This document shows positions 10,368-17,370 of a stretch of 52,477 nucleotides of DNA, in pieces. Each line of letters starts with the position of its first letter. Positions within the stretch are counted from its first letter, which is position 1. A model generated the notes under the pieces. That model made no database searches. It was not told the DNA's origin and saw only the letters and a list, made by a program, of their open reading frames with translations. The stretch spans positions 1-52,477 of IMG/VR virus record IMGVR_UViG_3300031774_000023. The stretch is one strand, 5' to 3'. The translations under genes were made by a program, and so were the position numbers. This DNA comes from a virus.

Positions 10368-11136
10368 CTAGCAATTTCCCCCATACTGTTGTTCTACCGT
10401 CTATTATTTGCACTATATCTACAGTAAATCTCCCTCCGTAATAATAATCTACTATAGCAAATGCATGTGCCCACTTATGTTGTCTGCCTCCTAACCACTG
10501 ATTCTTCTCAGCAGACATATCCTTTAAACATCCAAGTGACCAGGCAGACTTAGGTCCATCCATAAAAGTCACACTATCTTGTTGCAGGGAATGATGATGA
10601 CCATACATTATATTGGCACCTAGTTTCCTAAGATGATTCGCTGCGTGGTATTGACCACCAAAATGGTGCCCGTGATAAAAATAGAGCTTTCCTATTTTAA
10701 GATACTTCCCAGGTGGGTGATACTTGTATCCTCTCTCTTTGAATCTACATACTTTCTCAAAGCGATAGTCTAGATAAGGATGCTCCTCTACGAATCTATC
10801 TAACCATTCATCATGATTCCCTGCACATATGTGTCTTTCTTTACAATTCACTTTATCCAAAGATTCATCTATTATGTCAAGTAACTCATTAACGCCTTTT
10901 ATATCTTCATCAACTTTAGGCATTATGTACTCTAAAGGTGGTTTTTTCTTACGTTTCCATTGCCAGTGAGATACACTACCAAACTCACCTAAATCGCCCA
11001 AATCTACGTATATTTCGGGCTTTACAAGCTCTATTGCTTGTTTAACTACATTTATTGCCGCCTTATCGTGTATAGGCGCGTGTTTATCTGGAGTGATGAT
11101 TGCTCTTTTAATCACCCCTTTTTTAGTTTTCTTCAT
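10354..11136 (-). CDS. Calcineurin-like metallophosphoesterase
   Basis: A 260-residue protein with the metallophosphoesterase signature in order: D17-x-H19 (TPDKHAP), GD at 47-48 (DLGDLGEF), GNHD at 106-109, a later GH motif (FYHGHHFGG) and a final GHxH (YGHHHSLQ). These residues bind two metals in the family, which cleaves phosphomono- or diesters including nucleic acids. Many phages carry such genes in or near late operons, but their substrates are mostly unknown. It lies between the small membrane-protein cassette and the tail gene. The enzyme class is well supported and the substrate is not. Confidence 0.85.
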   Translation of the reverse strand: MKKTKKGVIKRAIITPDKHAPIHDKAAINVVKQAIELVKPEIYVDLGDLGEFGSVSHWQWKRKKKPPLEYIMPKVDEDIKGVNELLDIIDESLDKVNCKERHICAGNHDEWLDRFVEEHPYLDYRFEKVCRFKERGYKYHPPGKYLKIGKLYFYHGHHFGGQYHAANHLRKLGANIMYGHHHSLQQDSVTFMDGPKSAWSLGCLKDMSAEKNQWLGGRQHKWAHAFAIVDYYYGGRFTVDIVQIIDGRTTVWGKLLDGNI

Positions 11137-11150
11137 TTATCAAAAAACTC

Positions 11151-11477
11151 CTAGTTAAATTTACTCCTAGGAACGTAACCCCAATCATTAGAATTTGTCC
11201 AACAATACTTAGCGTTTTGTAATTCAATCTCAGTTCTATCAGGTGTGTATTTTAAAAACATCTCATCACAGCTTTCACATTCCCAGAGAAGGACTCCATC
11301 TTTGGCACCCATTATTTCAACCCCTACTACCTCATCACAGCTGCAGTTAGGACAATGGTCTGGACTATCTTTGTAGATTTGTTTTTGGTTATGTACTAGC
11401 TTATCTAATATTTTACCTTTAACTCTATCTACTAAGTCAACTACTAATACCATTCTAGTTGAAAGTTCTTTTATCAT
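11151..11477 (-). CDS. Small zinc-ribbon protein (108 aa)
   Basis: The first ~40 residues are amphipathic (KELSTRMVLVVDLVDRVKGKILDKLV). They are followed by two cysteine pairs, CPNC...C and CESC, about 30 residues apart, which would bind one zinc in a ribbon. No enzymatic motif is seen. The gene sits directly upstream of the metallophosphoesterase in the same operon (14-nt gap). The family is not recognised. A nucleic-acid or protein adaptor is possible. Confidence 0.7.
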   Translation of the reverse strand: MIKELSTRMVLVVDLVDRVKGKILDKLVHNQKQIYKDSPDHCPNCSCDEVVGVEIMGAKDGVLLWECESCDEMFLKYTPDRTEIELQNAKYCWTNSNDWGYVPRSKFN

Positions 11478-11479
11478 TT

Positions 11480-11632
11480 TTAGCTCAGGCGGTTTTTAAC
11501 TTGAGCCCAAAGCTTATCATCAAGTTTATTAGAACTTTTAGATACTAAATAATCTCCTAAAGCAACAACGACAGATTTAATCATCTCTTCGCTGAAAATA
11601 CCTTTAAGTACACTTATTATTATTGCTTTCAT
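11480..11632 (-). CDS. Small hypothetical protein (50 aa)
   Basis: The frame begins MKAIIISVLKGIFSEEMIKS and ends NKLDDKLWAQVKNRLS. An AAAGGAG site sits seven bases before the ATG at 11632. It is helical and amphipathic, without a clear membrane span. It lies two bases from the next gene in the operon. It looks genuine because of the RBS and tight packing. Function unknown. Confidence 0.6.
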   Translation of the reverse strand: MKAIIISVLKGIFSEEMIKSVVVALGDYLVSKSSNKLDDKLWAQVKNRLS

Positions 11633-11646
11633 TCATTCTCCTTTAT

Positions 11647-11763
11647 TTAATCCCAATCCTCATCGTCCATGTATATGTCAAACATTTCCCACTTACCTAA
11701 ATACCAGATACCTCCAACAAAGACTACTAAAAAGCCTAATACGAAGTATCCTAGGTTTGTCAT
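11647..11763 (-). CDS. Tiny single-span membrane protein (38 aa)
   Basis: The sequence MTNLGYFVLGFLVVFVGGIW is almost entirely one membrane span, followed by a short acidic tail ending YMDDEDWD. The ATG at 11763 follows the upstream holin-like gene within a few bases, with AGAGGA as the likely RBS. Small acidic-tailed membrane peptides next to holin-like genes may act as antiholin or lysis accessory proteins, but nothing here proves that. Confidence 0.55.
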   Translation of the reverse strand: MTNLGYFVLGFLVVFVGGIWYLGKWEMFDIYMDDEDWD

Positions 11764-11765
11764 AG

Positions 11766-11939
11766 CTATCCTCTCATCTTTCCAAATATTGTCATAATAC
11801 CAATTACTATAGCAATTGATAATGATGTAAATGTTAGTATTGGATTAAAATAGTTTGCATAGCTAATTATTGTAGATAAACAAGTCCAACTTAAGCCTAT
11901 CTCTGGATTGTTTGCCAAAATTTTTAATGTATCTTTCAT
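11766..11939 (-). CDS. Holin-like two-span membrane protein (57 aa)
   Basis: MKDTLKILANNPEIGLSWTC is followed by two hydrophobic stretches separated by a short turn (ISYANYFNPIL / FTSLSIAIVIGIMTIF) and a basic tail KMRG. Size, two spans and charged end fit a class II-type holin. I chose ATG 11939 over the in-frame ATG 11951 because it makes a TAATG overlap with the upstream stop and has AGGA just before it. The neighbours on both sides also encode membrane proteins. A lysis role is an inference from size and topology. Confidence 0.5.
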   Translation of the reverse strand: MKDTLKILANNPEIGLSWTCLSTIISYANYFNPILTFTSLSIAIVIGIMTIFGKMRG

Positions 11940-12316
11940 TATTCCTCGCAATCATCCCATTTGGACAAATCCAACATAGGAAGTGGTTTCTCTATTATGT
12001 GACTTTTTAGCTGACCGTTTTGTATAGCTACTTTATTTCCACCTTTAATATAAGGCTTTCCTTTGGCGCAACCTACAGAGTAAACAAATAGAATTGTTTT
12101 CCAAATACCTACACGTACAACACGAGCAGGCTTTCCATCAAAGTGTATAACATCATCTGTATTTAAATCATTACCAAGAAATATCTTTAATCCCTCTACA
12201 GCTGATTCTATTGTTGATTTAAATATAAAGAGGAAGGAACCCCCCAATATAAGGTAAGCATAATCTCCTAAAACCCCTTTAACATAATCTTCCATTTTAA
12301 CCGATTGTATCCCCAT
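11939..12316 (-). CDS. MscS-like beta-domain membrane protein (125 aa)
   Basis: One membrane span (about residues 17-33) runs into a helix and then a small beta domain. It resembles the middle domain of MscS mechanosensitive channels: FLGNDLNTDDVIHFDGKPAR (47-66), then VVRVGIWKTILFVYS, then NKVAIQNGQLKSHII (94-108). The last stretch matches the channel pattern of an asparagine before the loop that follows strand four. Full MscS proteins are over 250 residues with three spans, so this is a minimal version. It lies next to the holin-like gene. It could gate ions during lysis or be a virion membrane component. The fold call is mine from pattern only. Confidence 0.45.
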   Translation of the reverse strand: MGIQSVKMEDYVKGVLGDYAYLILGGSFLFIFKSTIESAVEGLKIFLGNDLNTDDVIHFDGKPARVVRVGIWKTILFVYSVGCAKGKPYIKGGNKVAIQNGQLKSHIIEKPLPMLDLSKWDDCEE

Positions 12317-12325
12317 AATTAAATA

Positions 12326-12736
12326 TTAAAAATCTTGCGGTACGATTCTCCCTGTTCCTAGCATATTTGTAACTCTAGCTTTAGCTTTTTTTAATTGTTT
12401 CTCATATATAGCTTCAAAATATTCTGCGCTTTGAAGGTCTTTATTCCTTGGGTCTCTATAGCCTATTGCTATAACTTTATCAGCTATACATTTATGAAAT
12501 CTTTCAGGAATTAGTGACCATTTCGTAATAGGGCTAACAGCATCTGGGTCTGTTAAATCAACATCTGAAAAAACACCTACTATTCTTAAATTATTAGTTC
12601 CAGTTAATTCAATTGTTTTATAATCACTTGTCCATCCATTTTTAGTAACAGCACTAGTAGCTTTTTCCACTAAAGCCATTTTAAACGAACCTGAATTACC
12701 ATCTATATACCAAAAATATTCTTTTTTATCTGCCAT
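12326..12736 (-). CDS. Hypothetical head-tail region protein (136 aa)
   Basis: The protein is 136 residues. The N-terminal half is beta-rich (KKEYFWYIDGNSGSFKMALV, TIELTGTNNLRIVGVFSDVD). The C-terminal half is helical (FEAIYEKQLKKAKARVTNML). It sits directly after two adaptor-type genes, where a tail-completion or joining protein is expected. A two-base gap separates it from the upstream gene. The family is not recognised. Confidence 0.6.
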   Translation of the reverse strand: MADKKEYFWYIDGNSGSFKMALVEKATSAVTKNGWTSDYKTIELTGTNNLRIVGVFSDVDLTDPDAVSPITKWSLIPERFHKCIADKVIAIGYRDPRNKDLQSAEYFEAIYEKQLKKAKARVTNMLGTGRIVPQDF

Positions 12737-12738
12737 AA

Positions 12739-13035
12739 TTAACTACCATCCTCTATAATAGGGTTTCCTTGAAGTCTTGGGATTCTAACATCATCTAAGT
12801 AAACTTCTTTTATGCTTATTAATTCCATAGGAAATGCACTAGTATTAGTATTAAAATCAGGAAGAGTATACCATCTTGTTCCAGATACAGTATCAATAGT
12901 TACATTACTAGATGCTGTCATTTTAGTATCTTCACAAAATTCTCTCATAGATTGATTTAAAAGGAGTAAAATCTCTGTTTCACCCATATGAGGATGATGC
13001 TGTTGAACAAGTTCTATTAGTTGTTTAGCTGTCAT
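12739..13035 (-). CDS. Head-completion/adaptor-type protein (98 aa)
   Basis: An N-terminal helical segment (AKQLIELVQQHHPHMGETEI, LLLLNQSMREFCEDT) is followed by a beta half with RWYTLPDF and ISIKEVYLDDVRI. That layout, helices then YxLP and a strand with V-x-LDD, recurs in phage head-tail joining proteins at this position. The start overlaps the upstream stop (TAATG at 13035), coupling it to the 233-residue adaptor. The assignment is by pattern and synteny. Confidence 0.5.
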   Translation of the reverse strand: MTAKQLIELVQQHHPHMGETEILLLLNQSMREFCEDTKMTASSNVTIDTVSGTRWYTLPDFNTNTSAFPMELISIKEVYLDDVRIPRLQGNPIIEDGS

Positions 13036-13736
13036 TATTCTCCCTCTGGTTTTTGCTGACCTGTATATCTTTGCATTTCAGCCATAAAATCTTTTTCTAA
13101 TAATTGCATTTGAGTACTTATCATTTGCATAAGTTCTATATCTTCTTCATCTTGAACTTGATTACTTATATAAGCTTTAAGTATATTAACACTGCTTTTT
13201 AAAGCTACAGCATGTATTAAATTATTTGGCAAATAAACCGCAGTATTTAAAGTAGCTTCTGTTAAATCTGCTATATCACTATCAGGTACTGTAGACGTAA
13301 CATATGTAAAATACCAAATCCTTGCTTGTTGTCCTACAGAATTAGGTGTAGGTAAAACCTTAAGTGTAGATGCTCCATCATTAGCTGTATCGTGATGAAA
13401 GATAGGACTATAAGCAGTAGCTTCATATATACTTCCACTATCTCCTGCTACAGCAAATCCCCTTCTATCAACACCTAGACATTCTCTTTCAATACCATTG
13501 CTATTAGAATCTACTCTTGTAACCTTTAATATTTTCCTACCTTCAGTAAGCCACTCAGATGCAGAAGTAAGGACTCCAGGAGTTTTAGAATATTTGACAA
13601 GCACTTCAATAGGAAGCATATCTGCTATTTCATTTATAGCAGCATTAATCAAATCACCTTCGTAATCAACATCGGTACTGTATATAGCTCCTATTAAGTC
13701 TGTAATTCTTTGTCCTAAGTTTCCACCTTGTGCCAT
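13035..13736 (-). CDS. Head-tail adaptor-like protein (233 aa)
   Basis: The N-terminus (LGQRITDLIGAIYSTDVDYE, INAAINEIADMLPIEVL) is helical and followed by a beta domain (RKILKVTRV...ECLGVDRRGFAV). A long C-terminal helical region holds NNLIHAVALKSSVNILKAYI and an acidic QDEEDIELMQM. This helix-beta-helix plan and the position after capsid and decoration genes match podoviral adaptor or tubular A-type proteins that bind the portal ring. Both ends are coupled by TAATG overlaps. Confidence 0.55.
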   Translation of the reverse strand: MAQGGNLGQRITDLIGAIYSTDVDYEGDLINAAINEIADMLPIEVLVKYSKTPGVLTSASEWLTEGRKILKVTRVDSNSNGIERECLGVDRRGFAVAGDSGSIYEATAYSPIFHHDTANDGASTLKVLPTPNSVGQQARIWYFTYVTSTVPDSDIADLTEATLNTAVYLPNNLIHAVALKSSVNILKAYISNQVQDEEDIELMQMISTQMQLLEKDFMAEMQRYTGQQKPEGE

Positions 13737-13849
13737 TATTTACCTTTTTTCTTATTCTTTAAATTTAACTTTCTTCTAGTATCTATCTTAGTACCATGCC
13801 AAGGATTACCCATACTAGTTGAGAATCTATTAGCTAATTTCTTTGCCAT
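13736..13849 (-). CDS. Lysine-rich microprotein (37 aa)
   Basis: MAKKLANRFSTSMGNPWHGT is followed by a basic tail with six lysines in the last eight residues. It is unusually well supported for its size: its ATG overlaps the upstream stop and its stop overlaps the downstream ATG, both as TAATG (13849 and 13736). The basic composition suggests RNA, DNA or capsid-interior binding. Function unknown. Confidence 0.6.
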   Translation of the reverse strand: MAKKLANRFSTSMGNPWHGTKIDTRRKLNLKNKKKGK

Positions 13850-14409
13850 TAATACTCTATATGCAATATTAAATCAACTGAATCTGCTTGAAAAGTTGGT
13901 GTTCCTGCTGTTATAATAGCTGAAACATAAGCAGATGTTGAATTAGATGCTGCTTGTAATAATTGTGGCTCATTTGATACTCCTGCGTTAGACGTGCTAT
14001 AGCAACTTGCAAAAAATCTTGAATTGTCTATATGTGTAGTTTGAGCCGCAGAGCCATCAAGAAATATCATGCCTGTTAAATTTGCCGCTTCAAAAGTAGA
14101 ATCACCAGCATTAGCAGTAGCCTTTTGTGTTCCAAGTGTCAAAGAATTTTCTGAAAATATAAATGTTGCATCTATTGTTGAACCTATTTGAGAATATATA
14201 TACATACTTATTAGCTTAGAACATCCTCCAATTTCTTTTACTGCATTTGGTATTTCAATTGCATTAAATAAAACATCACCATCAGCATAAGCAGATGTTG
14301 CTAATACAGGTGTAAGTCTTATGACTTTACGCCTACCAGTAGATATAGAGCTACCAGCACTATTAGCTGCAACTGATACACCTGCATTTGTTATTGTTAA
14401 ATCACTCAT
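13849..14409 (-). CDS. Probable decoration/head protein (186 aa)
   Basis: A 186-residue beta-rich protein starting MSDLTITNAGVSVAANSAGS, with alternating small and hydrophobic residues and little charge. It follows the major capsid gene by one gene and precedes the adaptors, where decoration or minor head proteins lie. TCTCTCCTTT just after the gene on the plus strand is AAAGGAGAGA on the coding strand, a good RBS. A hairpin lies between it and the upstream gene. The family is not recognised. Confidence 0.5.
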   Translation of the reverse strand: MSDLTITNAGVSVAANSAGSSISTGRRKVIRLTPVLATSAYADGDVLFNAIEIPNAVKEIGGCSKLISMYIYSQIGSTIDATFIFSENSLTLGTQKATANAGDSTFEAANLTGMIFLDGSAAQTTHIDNSRFFASCYSTSNAGVSNEPQLLQAASNSTSAYVSAIITAGTPTFQADSVDLILHIEY

Positions 14410-14433
14410 TTCTCTCCTTTAAAATTTGTGTAA

Positions 14434-14452
14434 ATGGGGCACAAGGCCCCAT
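14434..14452 (-). terminator. GC-rich hairpin between decoration-like genes
   Basis: ATGGGGC (14434-14440) pairs perfectly with GCCCCAT (14446-14452) around a five-base loop in an otherwise AT-rich gap of 64 nt. On the coding strand only three T residues follow, so it would be a weak terminator at best. It may act as an attenuator or mRNA-stability element that sets expression ratios just after the capsid gene. Confidence 0.5.
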
Positions 14453-14473
14453 CTACGATTGTTAAACTAACCA

Positions 14474-14947
14474 CTATGATGGGTCTCCACCAGACACTCC
14501 TGCAGTTGTTATTGACACATCTCCTTGTGCTCCATCATCTTGAGAAACGATTACTCTAAAATGATTAGAGCTTTCATCAGCCGCTGAATGTAAAGCTATT
14601 TTAAAGAAAGGATATGGATATAATGCTAGATTAACTGTTCCTCCAGTATAACCATTTGCATTACCACCACTACCATATGCCGTAGCAACATCATCTGCAA
14701 CCTTAACATATGTGCCGCCTTCAGTATTACAAGCATATAAATCTACAACAATTGCTCCGCTAGAAGCGTCATCAATTTCTGTAGTTACACTTATAGTACT
14801 TAACGATACATTTGTACCTACTTTAATAGCATCTGAAAGAGCAGCAGTAGCATTTGTTAAAGCTGTCCCATTTGCATCTAAAGTAGTTCCTAAGTCAAGG
14901 TTATACATTCTTTTGACACCACCTACACTATCTTCTGTCCAAGCCAT
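14474..14947 (-). CDS. Probable capsid decoration protein (157 aa)
   Basis: A 157-residue, beta-rich protein (GGVKRMYNLDLGTTLDANGT, VSLSTISVTTEIDDASSGAI, YPFFKIALHSAADESSNHFR) lies just downstream of the major capsid gene, 13 bases away. Position and composition fit a head decoration or fibre protein. A GGGGAG stretch just before the ATG gives a strong RBS. No enzymatic motif is visible. Confidence 0.5.
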   Translation of the reverse strand: MAWTEDSVGGVKRMYNLDLGTTLDANGTALTNATAALSDAIKVGTNVSLSTISVTTEIDDASSGAIVVDLYACNTEGGTYVKVADDVATAYGSGGNANGYTGGTVNLALYPYPFFKIALHSAADESSNHFRVIVSQDDGAQGDVSITTAGVSGGDPS

Positions 14948-14960
14948 TATCTACCTCCCC

Positions 14961-16367
14961 TTAAGAAAACTTAAGAATTGCGTGAGTTTCAGGAACACTA
15001 ATTTCCAATCCAGATTCAGTGATAATCTGGTCTTGACGACCATCTACACCGTTGTCTTGTACATTAGTTTCAATGAAGGTGTCTCGACTAACACCATTTC
15101 CACTTAGTGGTCTATAAGCCACATTCTTCATATCAACACAAACTGCATAATCTTCCCAAGGTCCTCTTAATAAAGGCTCTTGAACAAAGTGTAAATTACC
15201 AAATATAGTATTTACCATTGTTACTGTATGCCCGAAAGCACCAGGGATTGACTCTACATCTAATCGATACTGAGATGAACCTACAGAGTTATTTAAAAAG
15301 CTACCACTACCTAATTTATTTAAGTAAGTAATAACTTTTCTTGAAGCTAGTACTAGTTTATTACCACTATTACCAGATTCAGGAGCAAAGAAATCCTCCA
15401 TTGCGTCCAAGAAAGCATCATAACCAGATGAAGCATAAGACATAGTGTAGACTTTACCATATGATTCAGTATAAGGTAATATACCCCAAGTAGCTCTACA
15501 AGGAGCGCCTGAGTTAGATACACCATCAGCTGAACTTCTAGCGTCATTAGTACCTCTACCAAATAACATAGCTTGTTCTATATCCATCTTATGTTCCATA
15601 AGTTTATCTTGCCAGATTCTTTGAAATTCATTAGCAATACCTCTATATTCAGTAGCTAAAGAAGTACCTGAGAATATATTCATACCTGTTTTGAAGATTT
15701 GACAGTATCCTTCTCTGTCATATAAATTATCTTCCCAACCAAGTGGAGAATCAGTACCCTCAGCCCATGCTGAACCAACAACTTGACCTTTATTACCAGC
15801 AGTAAATACTGTGCCATTAGGTATAGCTTTACCTACAGGACTTAGCATTTCACCAGCAATACTAGTTTTGTTGTCAGTTGTTTCATGAGCAATATTATTA
15901 GTAGTAGCAGCTGTACTAGCAGAACTAGTAACTAAAGCGCTTTCACTAATTTTTATATTATAAACTTCACCATCATCTGCTTTGATTGCAAGTACTTGAC
16001 CAGGCAAAAGAAAAGTACATTCAGATGCACTTGCTATTTTACCATACTCATCATACTTACATGTAAGTAGTAAATCAACACCTGCTCCAAGGACTTCACT
16101 TGCTACCATCTCTTCAGCTAGTGTTAATGTTGTATCTACTTCAAAGTTCCTTCTTTGCCACTGATGTCTCTGTTCAAGAAATTTAAACACAGGGTCATTA
16201 GTAGCTTTTTTTGCCACCTTCGATAAATATACGAAGAATGGACTTTGCATTGGGGCTAACTCTGCTACTCTTTCGCCAAAATTAAACTTTCGTCTAGTAT
16301 TATCAATACTAACGCCAGAATTTAGCGCATTACCAGCAGAATTAGACCATACTGTTGCGTCTGCCAT
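14961..16367 (-). CDS. Major capsid protein (SU10/DUF5309-like)
   Basis: A 468-residue HK97-fold candidate. The N-terminal pattern RRKFNFGERVAELAPMQSPF, then FVYLSKVAKKATNDPVFKFL, then EQRHQWQRRNFEVD matches the SU10-like (DUF5309) capsid family. A mid helix EYRGIANEFQRIWQDKLMEH and a C-terminal beta end (ITESGLEISVPETHAILKFS) are typical of A and P domains. It lies directly after the scaffold gene and before decoration genes. The length is normal for podoviral capsid proteins. It forms the icosahedral shell. Confidence 0.85.
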   Translation of the reverse strand: MADATVWSNSAGNALNSGVSIDNTRRKFNFGERVAELAPMQSPFFVYLSKVAKKATNDPVFKFLEQRHQWQRRNFEVDTTLTLAEEMVASEVLGAGVDLLLTCKYDEYGKIASASECTFLLPGQVLAIKADDGEVYNIKISESALVTSSASTAATTNNIAHETTDNKTSIAGEMLSPVGKAIPNGTVFTAGNKGQVVGSAWAEGTDSPLGWEDNLYDREGYCQIFKTGMNIFSGTSLATEYRGIANEFQRIWQDKLMEHKMDIEQAMLFGRGTNDARSSADGVSNSGAPCRATWGILPYTESYGKVYTMSYASSGYDAFLDAMEDFFAPESGNSGNKLVLASRKVITYLNKLGSGSFLNNSVGSSQYRLDVESIPGAFGHTVTMVNTIFGNLHFVQEPLLRGPWEDYAVCVDMKNVAYRPLSGNGVSRDTFIETNVQDNGVDGRQDQIITESGLEISVPETHAILKFS

Positions 16368-16437
16368 TTGTTTCCATCCTTATTTGTGCCCATCTTCAGC
16401 TGTCTTATTAGACCTTCGGGTAGGGCGGTTTATTAAA

Positions 16438-17370
16438 CTATTTCCAAGGGTTTTTACTATTAAAATTCCCTATCATTGTGTCCATAACTTTATCTTCAAA
16501 AGATGTATTATCAACATTAGATTGTCCAGAAGGCATTACTCCCATAGGAGATGGTACTTGCTGTGCATTCTTTGTTTGTTGAAAAGAAGCAGAAGGCTGT
16601 GCAGGTGCATTAGTCTGCGGTGCTGCCCCTCCTTGTTGCATTCTATACAATTGAACTAAGTTATCAACATTTATTGAGCTAGGGTCTGACATTTTTTGCA
16701 TAAAATCATTAGCTTCACCTTCGTTCATACCATGGTGACCCATAACATGATTCCTTATCTCAGATACTTGAGTAGCTTGAACTTGAGCCGCTTCTTGTCT
16801 TTTAGCAGCTTCAATCCTATCGTTTTCCATTCTATTGAATTTATCTTCGATAACAGCTGTTTGGTATTGAGATTTAAGTGAATTATACTCATTTATATCA
16901 TCACGCCATCCTTCTAACTCATCTAAGTACCTAGCACTCTCACTAGAAGGGTCGCTATATGCTTCCTCTCTATTAAAGCTTCTAGGTTGTTGTGGCTTAT
17001 CAGGAGCAGCAGGAAATTCCTCAACAGTAGGCTCAGTCTCAGCAATTGGCTGTGTTTGAACAGGTGCTTGCTGTTGTTTAATAGATTCTAACTCATTTTT
17101 ATACTTATCAGCTTGTGACTGCCAGTATTGAAATCGAGTTTCATCATTATTAGACTGAACTGGTTGATTTTCTCCTACATCATTACTTACTTCAGGTTGT
17201 CCAGTCTCTACTGGAGCTGTTTCAGTATTTCCTTCGTTACCACTAGTAAAAGCACTCGAAACATCACTAGAGCCCTCTGGAGTACCAAACACAGCTTCTT
17301 CTAAAGAATTAAACTGTTGCTCATTACTACTTTCTTGAGGGGTGTCTGTCTGTATATTATCTTGTGTCAT
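16438..17370 (-). CDS. Scaffolding protein
   Basis: A 310-residue, Gln/Glu/Asn-rich, low-complexity protein placed between portal and capsid genes, the usual place for scaffold. The N-terminus is acidic and unstructured. A central helical coiled-coil region follows (FQYWQSQADKYKNELESIKQ and EDKFNRMENDRIEAAKRQEA). The C-terminus is basic (NFNSKNPWK), fitting the helix-turn-helix capsid-binding ends of known scaffolds. The start overlaps the portal stop (TAATG). No protease motif was seen, so it probably exits or is cleaved by another enzyme. Confidence 0.75.
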   Translation of the reverse strand: MTQDNIQTDTPQESSNEQQFNSLEEAVFGTPEGSSDVSSAFTSGNEGNTETAPVETGQPEVSNDVGENQPVQSNNDETRFQYWQSQADKYKNELESIKQQQAPVQTQPIAETEPTVEEFPAAPDKPQQPRSFNREEAYSDPSSESARYLDELEGWRDDINEYNSLKSQYQTAVIEDKFNRMENDRIEAAKRQEAAQVQATQVSEIRNHVMGHHGMNEGEANDFMQKMSDPSSINVDNLVQLYRMQQGGAAPQTNAPAQPSASFQQTKNAQQVPSPMGVMPSGQSNVDNTSFEDKVMDTMIGNFNSKNPWK

